Part shown: piece by piece, positions 1 through 5,748 of the stretch | Numbering within the stretch: the stretch's first letter is position 1 | How the letters are laid out: each line of letters begins with the position of its first letter | Assembly: GCA_964432975.1 (NCBI GenBank) | Contig: CAYSPS010000033.1 | Location: forward strand, 1 to 7,352 | Origin: CAYSPS01 sp964432975 | Lineage (GTDB): Bacteria; Babelota; Babeliae; Babelales; UBA12409 | Length of the DNA: 7,352 bases | Direction: 5' to 3' | Position numbers and translations under genes: made by a program | The notes under the pieces: model-generated | Database searches by the model: none | The model's input: only the letters and a program-made list of their open reading frames with translations | Told to the model about the DNA's origin: nothing

Positions 1-375
1 GCATGAATATTAGCGCCGCGGTCAAGAAGAAGTTGCACAACCGCAACATGACCATTTGAAGCTGCACCTCTCAATGCTGCATCTGGACCAAGCGTATCGG
101 GCGCATGAATATGAGCGCCGCGATTAAGAAGAAGTTGCGCATCAGCTGCCAATCTCAACATTGCTTTTCGACTAAGTTCATCAGACGCATGAATATTAGC
201 GCCTTTATCAAGAAGAAGTTTCACAACCGCAACATGACCATTTAAAGCAGCACCTCTCAGTGCTGCATCTGGACCACGCGTATCGGGCGCATGAATATGA
301 GCACCACGATCAAGAAGTGATTGAACTGACGCATGATCACCATTTTTTGCGGCACTAATGAGATCATCATCAATA
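1..375 (-). repeat. Tandem ankyrin-coding repeat, 102-nt unit with one 84-nt unit
   Basis: Repeat boundaries set at the recurring gcatgaatat motif fall at 1, 103, 187 and 289, giving unit lengths of 102, 84 and 102 nt, then a diverged N-terminal cap unit. Units 1-102 and 187-288 differ at about nine positions by my count (about 91% identical), so they probably arose by recent duplication. The 84-nt unit lacks six codons around the N-G-H turn between the two helices, keeping the reading frame. Confidence 0.85.
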
Positions 376-425
376 TTTGCTGACAATGCGCAAAAACAGC
401 TGATCAACAAAAATAACTTTTTCAT
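1..425 (-). CDS. Secreted ankyrin-repeat protein, N-terminal part (C-terminus beyond left edge)
   Basis: The frame is open from an ATG at 423-425 to the window edge: 141 codons, no stop. The first 16 residues, MKKLFLLISCFCALSA, are a short basic N-region, a hydrophobic core and an A-L-S-A site, so a Sec signal peptide is likely. Ankyrin repeats follow, with typical elements G-A-x-I-H-A-x-D, L-R-G-A-A-x-N-G-H-V-A-V-V and L-L-L-D-x-G. The unit is 34 residues rather than the usual 33; one unit is shortened to 28. A GGGGG ribosome binding site (434-438) lies 8 nt before the ATG, which supports this start. Ankyrin repeats mediate protein-protein binding. In host-associated bacteria, exported ankyrin proteins are often effectors or surface factors; that role is inference here. 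L-I-S-C at residues 7-10 resembles a lipobox, but the hydrophobic stretch before it is very short. Partner and function are unknown. Confidence 0.9.
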   Translation of the reverse strand, partial: MKKLFLLISCFCALSANIDDDLISAAKNGDHASVQSLLDRGAHIHAPDTRGPDAALRGAALNGHVAVVKLLLDKGANIHASDELSRKAMLRLAADAQLLLNRGAHIHAPDTLGPDAALRGAASNGHVAVVQLLLDRGANIH

Positions 426-494
426 TTCGATAACCCCCAATTAAATAACCGCTAATTTTTAAAGCAAATATTCTTTTGTAATGTAATAATAGAA

Positions 495-523
495 ATTTTA
501 GCACAAAATTTAGCTCTCGTCAA
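495..523 (-). promoter_or_regulatory. Sigma70-like promoter for the ankyrin gene
   Basis: On the minus strand, TTGACG (518-523) is separated by exactly 17 nt from TAAAAT (495-500), and the -10 is preceded by TGC, an extended -10 element. Both hexamers match the consensus at five of six positions. Transcription would start near 488, giving a leader of about 60 nt before the ankyrin ATG. The -35 sits inside the inverted repeat that follows tyrS. This is a sequence match only. Confidence 0.6.
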
Positions 524-545
524 AATTCAGACGGAGAACTTTTTT
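512..545. terminator. Imperfect stem-loop directly after tyrS, possible terminator
   Basis: Bases 512-521 (agctctcgtc) can pair with 530-540 (gacggagaact) with one G-U pair and one bulge, around an 8-nt loop. Read on the plus strand the stem is followed by six T (540-545). Read on the minus strand, the direction of tyrS, it is followed by AAATTTTG, a weaker tail. The position immediately after the tyrS stop suits a tyrS terminator, but the stronger T-run faces the other way, so the call is tentative. Confidence 0.35.
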
Positions 546-1713
546 ATTCAAAAACAAAAATTTTGTGCTTGCCGACTTTGACCGTCATGCCAGATTTTGG
601 CGCTATTTGCGCCTTAAAATCAACTACCAGCACTTCATCGATAAGCACCGCGCTCGATTCGATCAAACGCTTGGCTTGTGAAGAACTTTCAAGAGCGCCA
701 AGATATTTAAGTAAATCAACAATCCATAACGTTTTTTCTTTGGGCAGCGCAACTTTTTGCGCTTGACTGTAATCTTTTTGTTCAAACAGCGCTTCAAAAT
801 TTTTCTGCGCGGCATCTGCGTCTTTTTGCGACCAAAATTTACTTAAAATTGCATGCGCCAATTGTTTTTTGAGTTCTTTGGGATGCCCTGATTTTTGCAA
901 CTGCGCAATATCTTCCTTTGTCTTTCCCAACAATAGTTCGTAATAACGCCACATGAGTACATCAGACAATGACATCATTTTGCCAAACGCCTGCTCAGGA
1001 GCATCGGAAAAGGCGATCGTATTGCCATACGATTTTGACATTTTTTGCACACCGTCAAGACCTTCAAGCAATGGCATGGTAATCACCACCTGCGGCTCTT
1101 TGCCAAATTGCTCCTGCAAAAAACGCCCACACAACAGATTGAACGTTTGGTCAGTTCCCCCCAATTCAACATCAGCATTAAGCTCAACTGAGTCATATGC
1201 TTGCAAAATCGGATACAACATTTCGTGCAAACCGATAGAAACTTTCTCTTGTAAACGCTTTTGAAAATCATCGCGCTCCAAAATACGCGCAACGGTTACT
1301 TTTGAACATAAACGAATAAAATCATCGGCCGTTAATTTTTCAAACCACGAGGCATTATACTTAACAACAATTTTTTTGATATCAAGCACACGCCCCACCT
1401 GATCAATATATGTTTTAACATGGTGCGCAATTTGCTCTTTAGTTAATGGAGGACGCGTTTTTGAACGACCGGTTGGATCACCGATACGTGCGGTAAAATC
1501 ACCAATCAAAAAAATAACGGTATGCCCAAGATCTTGAAATTCACGCAATTTAGAAAGCACAACGGCATGCCCAAGATGCAAATCGGTCGATGTTGGATCG
1601 ATACCAAACTTCACAACAAGTTTTTTACCCGAATCAAGCTTCTTTTTAAAATCTTCTTCAGGTATAACCGCAGCTGTAGCATGCGTTAAAATTTCAAACG
1701 GTGTCTGTTTCAT
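544..1713 (-). CDS. tyrS: Tyrosyl-tRNA synthetase
   Basis: Cytoplasmic class I aminoacyl-tRNA synthetase that charges tRNA-Tyr with tyrosine using ATP. The 389-residue protein is complete. It has the HIGH-type signature H-L-G-H (46-49) after F-G-I-D-P-T, the G-G-T-D-Q motif (185-189) of the tyrosine pocket, K-M-S-K-S (224-228) for ATP binding, and a C-terminal S4 RNA-binding domain at about 334-385. Length and motif spelling resemble the shorter TyrZ-like bacterial branch rather than the 424-residue E. coli TyrS. The start is supported by AGGA 7 nt before the ATG. It lies 19 bp downstream of the M50-like gene in the same direction, so the two are probably co-transcribed. No T-box leader precedes it. 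No key motif is missing. Confidence 0.97.
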   Translation of the reverse strand: MKQTPFEILTHATAAVIPEEDFKKKLDSGKKLVVKFGIDPTSTDLHLGHAVVLSKLREFQDLGHTVIFLIGDFTARIGDPTGRSKTRPPLTKEQIAHHVKTYIDQVGRVLDIKKIVVKYNASWFEKLTADDFIRLCSKVTVARILERDDFQKRLQEKVSIGLHEMLYPILQAYDSVELNADVELGGTDQTFNLLCGRFLQEQFGKEPQVVITMPLLEGLDGVQKMSKSYGNTIAFSDAPEQAFGKMMSLSDVLMWRYYELLLGKTKEDIAQLQKSGHPKELKKQLAHAILSKFWSQKDADAAQKNFEALFEQKDYSQAQKVALPKEKTLWIVDLLKYLGALESSSQAKRLIESSAVLIDEVLVVDFKAQIAPKSGMTVKVGKHKIFVFE

Positions 1714-1732
1714 AAAAATATCCTACATTATC

Positions 1733-2413
1733 TCAGGCAAAAAGCGCGTGCACACCCGCAAGAAGCCCATTTTCTATCAACGATAAAATTTTTATGAGCG
1801 CAATACGCGATGGATCAATAATCAATACCGCTCCCAATAATGGCACAAGCATGAGAATCAGAAAAGAATTTACGGCACTGCCCCGCTGCTCCTGCTCATA
1901 CACGTATAAAAGTGCAATCGACATAAGCGCCTGATACGGAATAAACCAAATAGAAAAACCAACGGCAGCACCAAAAATATAACTGTACACTTTGAGCGCA
2001 GTTGGCACATATGCTGCCGCTCCAAATACAAATAAACCGGCAACAATGAGAAGTCGAAAAATAATCAAACCGACTAAAAGCGACAGGATTGCAACAGGCT
2101 GTGCGCCAGCAACACATGTAATCTTAAATCTACGCCAGGGTGCATGTATATTGCGCCAGTCAATGGGAACAGGTTTGCTGAGACCAATCACTACTTTAAA
2201 CAATAAATACCCTATGGGAAGTAAAAGCAAACTTAATGGATCGATATGCACAAACGGATTGATCGTCATCATGCCTTGCTCATCGCCCGTATCGTCACCG
2301 CATACACGTGCAACCCATGCCTGAAAGGCTCCAGCAATACCTGCGATCATGCAATACGCAAGCACAAGAGCGACGACCGTTTTAAGCGATTCAAGCGTTT
2401 CTAAAAGTACCAT
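1733..2413 (-). CDS. Site-2 protease (M50)-like membrane protein, probably inactive
   Basis: A hydrophobic protein of 226 residues with several membrane segments (about 10-30, 60-76, 100-130, 140-170 and 183-200). It keeps recognisable features of the bacterial site-2 protease subfamily: A-W-V-A (32-35), a G-D-D-T stretch, T-I-N-P-F-V-H-I-D-P (50-59), K-P-V-P-I-D-W-R-N (80-88) and V-A-G (101-103) where the family has L-A-G-P. The zinc motif H-E-x-x-H should lie just before A-W-V-A, but the residues there are A27-G28-A29-F30-Q31. The later L-D-G aspartate is also not found; that stretch reads I-P-Y-Q-A-L (158-163). From family knowledge, intramembrane metalloprotease activity needs these ligands, so a non-proteolytic role such as substrate binding or scaffolding is inferred. 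A GGGGA ribosome binding site precedes the ATG. It is the first gene of a likely two-gene unit with tyrS. Confidence 0.8.
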   Translation of the reverse strand: MVLLETLESLKTVVALVLAYCMIAGIAGAFQAWVARVCGDDTGDEQGMMTINPFVHIDPLSLLLLPIGYLLFKVVIGLSKPVPIDWRNIHAPWRRFKITCVAGAQPVAILSLLVGLIIFRLLIVAGLFVFGAAAYVPTALKVYSYIFGAAVGFSIWFIPYQALMSIALLYVYEQEQRGSAVNSFLILMLVPLLGAVLIIDPSRIALIKILSLIENGLLAGVHALFA

Positions 2414-2451
2414 GAACAGTCCCCAATGTACGACTTTGAGCTCACAATTTT

Positions 2452-2480
2452 AGTCTAGAAAAAACGAACCAATCGGTCAA
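2452..2480 (-). promoter_or_regulatory. Putative sigma70-like promoter for the M50-like gene and tyrS
   Basis: The minus strand carries TTGACC (2475-2480), a 17-nt spacer, then TAGACT (2452-2457): five and four matches to the consensus hexamers. Transcription would start near 2446, about 32 nt before the M50-like ATG. I found no comparably good plus-strand promoter for tpiA in the same intergenic region. Confidence 0.45.
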
Positions 2481-2521
2481 TTTGCCATCCCTCCTGACTT
2501 TTGCCCAAAAAAGAAGTAGAT

Positions 2522-3223
2522 ATGCACATGGACAAAAAATATCTAGTTGTCGCCAATTGGAAAATGTACTTATCGCATGCACAAGAATGTGCATGGCTTG
2601 ATGCACACACACCACAACTCGCTGCGCATGCGCATAAACACAGCATCGTACTGTGCCCATCTTTTGTGTCTCTTGCACAAGCACACACTCACCTTACACA
2701 TACGCACATTAAACTTGGTGCACAAGAATGCTGCGCTCATGCAACAGGTCCATACACGGGACAAATCAGTGCACAATCACTGCAAGAATGTGGTTGCACA
2801 TTTTGTATTATTGGACACAGCGAGCAACGTATACGTGAAATACCGTATGATGTTATTGCGCGAACGCATGAGCTTTTTGCGCACAACATTACTCCCATTA
2901 TTTGCATCAGTGAACCAACAGAACACTTTATCGCATCGGTGCGTAAAATTTTAAAAAACACCAACGCACAGATTATCATCGCATATGAACCGCTTGCGGC
3001 AATTGGCACGGGCAACGTCGCGTCTGCCCAACACGTGCATGCAGTGTTACAAAAACTGTCACAAGAACTTGTCCCAGCCAAAAATGTATCTTTGCTCTAT
3101 GGCGGCAGTATTAACGGGAAAAATTGTGCCGCATTTAAGAAAATACCAGAGCTTGCTGGCTTTTTGATTGGCAAGGCGAGCACCGATATTGATCAATTAT
3201 GCGCAATCATAACAATTTTATAG
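2522..3223 (+). CDS. tpiA: Triosephosphate isomerase, divergent
   Basis: Interconverts dihydroxyacetone phosphate and glyceraldehyde 3-phosphate in glycolysis, in the cytoplasm. With this start it has 233 residues, slightly short for the family (about 250). The catalytic set is intact: Lys14 in A-N-W-K-M, His99 in I-I-G-H-S-E and Glu156 in A-Y-E-P. Phosphate-binding Y-G-G-S is at 193-196. Several conserved positions differ: loop 6 reads E-P-L-A-A-I-G-T-G instead of E-P-V-W-A-I-G-T-G, C-I-G-E is C-I-S-E, T-G-E is T-G-Q and the late V-G-G-A-S is I-G-K-A-S. The region before Glu156 is shortened. The protein is unusually rich in His (17) and Cys (10). The frame extends to a TTG at 2501, without a ribosome binding site there; AGAAG lies 5 nt before the ATG at 2522, and ATG 2528 is also possible. 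Its stop overlaps the mgtE 3' end. Confidence 0.93.
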   Translation: MHMDKKYLVVANWKMYLSHAQECAWLDAHTPQLAAHAHKHSIVLCPSFVSLAQAHTHLTHTHIKLGAQECCAHATGPYTGQISAQSLQECGCTFCIIGHSEQRIREIPYDVIARTHELFAHNITPIICISEPTEHFIASVRKILKNTNAQIIIAYEPLAAIGTGNVASAQHVHAVLQKLSQELVPAKNVSLLYGGSINGKNCAAFKKIPELAGFLIGKASTDIDQLCAIITIL

Positions 3224-4618
3224 CACCCCAACACATTGGCCCAAAGAACGAATGGTTTCAACGAATGGAATGTTAGAAAAAAATGCACAGTGAACAATCA
3301 CCGATGAAATCGAGCAATACAAAAACAACCCAAGCAAATCCATGCCCGTTGCCAAAAATGGCGCCGCCGCAAATGCCGGATCAAGCCCGACTTTTTTCAA
3401 AATAAATGGCAAAACGACCATGCCAATGGAAACGCCGACAGCAAAACTTGTTAGAATCGCTAAATGTCCAAGATAATGCACGCGCAAAAATGCAGTTACC
3501 CCAAGAATGAGCGCCAAACAAAAAGCCATCATAAATTCACGCCGCAAAAAACGCCGCATATTCTGGTTCGTAATTTCTCCAGATGCCAATCCTTGCACAA
3601 CAAATGCCGACGCCTGCGTGCTCGTATTGCCGCCGGTACTAATAAGCATAGCAATAAAAAGTCCAAGCCCCAGGCTTGTTAAAATATGTTCATAATTGCT
3701 GATAATCACGGAAGAAAACGACTCGATGAGCATGAGCACAAATAAAATTGAACCACGCTGCATCAGCATGCGCCCAAAAGGAGTCTCAAAATATGTATGC
3801 CGAATACTTGAGGCGGCAGATATGCGCAAAATATCTTCGCCTGCTTCTTCTTCAACAATATCAACGAGTGTTTCAGCCGTGATAGCGCCCAAAAAATGGT
3901 TGTCTTTGCCCACCACCGGTGCTGACGTTAATTGATAGTGCCGCATTTTTTGCGAAACAACCTCCTGATCATCTTCGATATTGGCAACAAATTCATTTGG
4001 TTTCATAAAAGATGCAAGGACAGCACCTGGCGCTTGTAAAACTAAATCTTCCAACCCAATTGCACCCACTAACTGTTGATGAAGATCGGTAATATAAATC
4101 GTTTTATGTAGCTCCTGCTCTGGACGTAAACGTTGGAGAATCTGAATGCTTCGAGCAACGGTAAAATTTTCATGCAAACTCACGACATTGATATCCATAA
4201 CGGTACCAACCGAGCTCGGTTTTAACTGCAATAAAGAAATTATTTTTTCTCGATGACTCCGGCCTAACAAACTAAAATAGTGCTTAAGCTCTTCATCAGA
4301 AACAAAATCGACCAAATCAGAAAGCTCGTCCATATCCATGTGTTCTAGAAATGCAAGTTTTTGTTTGTCATCAACCAAAACAAGCGCCTGTGCTTTATAG
4401 GACGGGGTTAAATGTTGAAAAACATCAAGCTGTGTATCAAGATCAAATCGGGAAAACAGTTTTTCAAATCGTTCCGAACTCAAGTTTGATAAAAATTCGG
4501 CAATATCTGCATGATGAAGCGCCAACAATTGCGCAAGCAATTCACGTCCTGCAGCAGATTGTGCATCGACCACCTGATCAAACATTTGTTCAATTTTGCC
4601 AAAGAGATTTTGTGGCAT
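3218..4618 (-). CDS. mgtE: Magnesium transporter MgtE
   Basis: Mg2+-gated Mg2+ channel of the inner membrane. With this start it has 466 residues. In order: a helical cytoplasmic MgtE N domain (about 10-123), two CBS domains (about 137-198 and 203-263) ending in an acidic D-I-V-E-E-E-A-G-E-D-I segment, a connecting helix, and five membrane helices from about 288. Membrane motifs are present: I-S-T-G-G-N-T-S-T-Q (326-335) and G-L-D-P-A followed by A-T-G-M-D (Asp427), the pore aspartate known from Thermus MgtE. The family senses Mg2+ through acidic residues in the N and CBS domains. Start choice: the frame also has an ATG at 4652-4654, but no ribosome binding site precedes it. The ATG at 4616-4618 has GAGGG 7 nt upstream. 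A short ORF ends inside that ribosome binding site, suggesting translational coupling. No M-box is seen. Confidence 0.95.
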   Translation of the reverse strand: MPQNLFGKIEQMFDQVVDAQSAAGRELLAQLLALHHADIAEFLSNLSSERFEKLFSRFDLDTQLDVFQHLTPSYKAQALVLVDDKQKLAFLEHMDMDELSDLVDFVSDEELKHYFSLLGRSHREKIISLLQLKPSSVGTVMDINVVSLHENFTVARSIQILQRLRPEQELHKTIYITDLHQQLVGAIGLEDLVLQAPGAVLASFMKPNEFVANIEDDQEVVSQKMRHYQLTSAPVVGKDNHFLGAITAETLVDIVEEEAGEDILRISAASSIRHTYFETPFGRMLMQRGSILFVLMLIESFSSVIISNYEHILTSLGLGLFIAMLISTGGNTSTQASAFVVQGLASGEITNQNMRRFLRREFMMAFCLALILGVTAFLRVHYLGHLAILTSFAVGVSIGMVVLPFILKKVGLDPAFAAAPFLATGMDLLGLFLYCSISSVIVHCAFFSNIPFVETIRSLGQCVGVL

Positions 4619-4628
4619 GTAACGGCCC

Positions 4629-4670
4629 TCATGAGAGAGAAAATAGACTTTCATATCGAGGCTGTTTCAT
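4629..4670 (-). CDS. Possible 13-residue leader ORF upstream of mgtE
   Basis: ATG at 4668-4670 opens a short frame encoding MKQPRYESLFSLS, ending in TGA at 4629-4631. It is preceded by GGAG and AGGAT, the best ribosome binding signal upstream of mgtE. Its frame differs from that of mgtE. The TGA overlaps the GAGGG that serves the mgtE ATG at 4616-4618, so its translation would bring ribosomes to the mgtE start. Leader peptides that control Mg2+ transporter expression are known (MgtL of Salmonella mgtA); a similar role here is only inference. It may be a chance ORF. Confidence 0.35.
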   Translation of the reverse strand: MKQPRYESLFSLS

Positions 4671-4707
4671 TATCCTACTCCAAAAACCACCACCTTGTCC
4701 AAGAAAA

Positions 4708-4713
4708 ATTATA
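4708..4713 (-). promoter_or_regulatory. Putative -10 element for mgtE
   Basis: A perfect TATAAT on the minus strand, placing the transcription start near 4701, about 30 nt before the leader ORF and 80 nt before the preferred mgtE start. No good -35 lies 16-18 nt upstream. The leader is too short to hold an M-box riboswitch. Confidence 0.45.
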
Positions 4714-4732
4714 AAAAATGCCTTTTATGTGC

Positions 4733-4738
4733 TATAAT
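4733..4738 (+). promoter_or_regulatory. Extended -10 promoter for rluD
   Basis: TATAAT preceded by TGC, an extended -10, on the plus strand. The -35 region is weak (TTATAA, 18 nt upstream). Transcription would start near 4745, leaving a leader of about 17 nt, just enough for the strong ribosome binding site GAGGGGGG (4751-4758), 3 nt before the rluD ATG when counted from its last G. Confidence 0.55.
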
Positions 4739-4761
4739 AAAATAGTCTTCGAGGGGGGACT

Positions 4762-5748
4762 ATGGTGATTAAAAAACAGGTAGAGCCTGGAAGCTCGTTT
4801 ACGTTCAATGTAACGGCGCTTGAACATAACATGCGCCTGGATACGTTTTTATCAAATCTTTTCACTCGCTACTCTCGCAGCTTCTTTAAACGCCTCGTCG
4901 ATGAAGGCCTCGTACAAGTCAATGGACAAAACACCAAAGCTGGCTACGAGCTTCATGACGGATATGTGGTTACCATTACATTTCCACGCCTACCCGATCC
5001 GCAAGAATTAAAAGCTTTCGATGCCGACGTTGGCGTCAAAATTGTTGCCCAACATGATGATTTTATCGTTGTGTACAAACCAGCCGGCCTCATGGTACAT
5101 AAGCCAAACGATTTTTGCGCCGACATCACACTGGTAGACTGGCTCACAGCATCATTTCCAGAACTTGCACAAGTCGGAATTGAAAATCGCCCCGGAATCG
5201 TTCACCGTCTCGATAAAGATACGTCCGGATTACTGATTATTCCACGTAATAATTATGCTCACGCGCTCATTGGCAATCTTTTTCGTGAGCGCAAAATTCA
5301 AAAAACATATTGGGCGCTTGTTGAGGGACACCCGCCCAAAGATGGTTTAATTGATTTGCCCATAGGCCGCGACCCGGTTCATAAGCACCGCATGATCCAC
5401 CTACCGCGCCACGGACACGCACGCGAAGCACTCACGCATTATCAAGCACGTGCGTATTATGAACGCTACACGTTACTTCAAGTTAATCTCGTAACCGGAC
5501 GCACACATCAAATCCGCGTGCATTGCGCAGCCATTGGACATCCAGTAGTGGGAGATACGACATACGGAACCACATCACCGCTTATTGCGCGACAAGCACT
5601 TCATGCCAAACATATTGCATTTACGTACCACGATATTCCATACGTATTTGATTGGCCAGTACCACAGGATATGCAGACCCTTATCGATGCCCCTACCATT
5701 TCAAGCGCCATTCAACCTGTCCCCCTACATCGCCCTGGCTCGCCTTAA
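4762..5748 (+). CDS. rluD: RluA/RluD-family 23S rRNA pseudouridine synthase
   Basis: Isomerises specific uridines in rRNA to pseudouridine in the cytoplasm. The 328-residue protein has an N-terminal S4 RNA-binding domain (about 24-70), F-I-V-V-Y-K-P-A-G-L (101-110), and the catalytic signature R-P-G-I-V-H-R-L-D-K-D-T-S-G-L with Asp151. V-T-G-R-T-H-Q-I-R-V-H (244-254) is the later RluA-family motif. Length matches RluD (about 326), which modifies helix 69 of 23S rRNA; RluC has a similar layout, so the exact target is an inference. A strong GAGGGGGG ribosome binding site fixes the start. The gene is divergent from mgtE. The last 18 residues, rich in Pro and Ser, lie beyond the conserved domain and are encoded opposite the 3' end of the TamB gene. 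Confidence 0.93.
   Translation: MVIKKQVEPGSSFTFNVTALEHNMRLDTFLSNLFTRYSRSFFKRLVDEGLVQVNGQNTKAGYELHDGYVVTITFPRLPDPQELKAFDADVGVKIVAQHDDFIVVYKPAGLMVHKPNDFCADITLVDWLTASFPELAQVGIENRPGIVHRLDKDTSGLLIIPRNNYAHALIGNLFRERKIQKTYWALVEGHPPKDGLIDLPIGRDPVHKHRMIHLPRHGHAREALTHYQARAYYERYTLLQVNLVTGRTHQIRVHCAAIGHPVVGDTTYGTTSPLIARQALHAKHIAFTYHDIPYVFDWPVPQDMQTLIDAPTISSAIQPVPLHRPGSP

Noticed and set aside
1..375. Direct repeats resembling a CRISPR array
   Set aside because: The repeats are contiguous 84-102-nt coding units without spacers, and they translate into ankyrin repeats.
396..425. Lipobox-like L-I-S-C in the ankyrin signal peptide
   Set aside because: Only about six hydrophobic residues precede the Cys, short for a lipoprotein signal; the A-L-S-A signal peptidase I site fits better, although the lipoprotein option is not fully excluded.
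1714..1732. T-box leader for tyrS
   Set aside because: Only 19 nt separate tyrS from the upstream gene, too short for a T-box, and no such structure is seen before the upstream gene.
2414..2521. Plus-strand promoter for tpiA
   Set aside because: Candidates such as TTGAGC at 2435-2440 and TTGCCA at 2482-2487 lack a properly spaced -10, so none is listed.
2442..2776. Several minus-strand ORFs opposite the 5' half of tpiA with Cys- and His-rich products
   Set aside because: They lie in other frames over clear TIM coding sequence, show no family motif, and their composition follows from the CAC/TGC-rich tpiA codons on the other strand.
3464..4737. Plus-strand ORFs opposite mgtE, up to 128 codons
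   Set aside because: They are shadows of the mgtE frame, which has full MgtE domain structure; none has a good ribosome binding site or a recognisable product.
4655..4761. M-box Mg2+ riboswitch upstream of mgtE
   Set aside because: The whole intergenic stretch is about 100 nt and the predicted leader is shorter than an M-box; no matching helices were seen.
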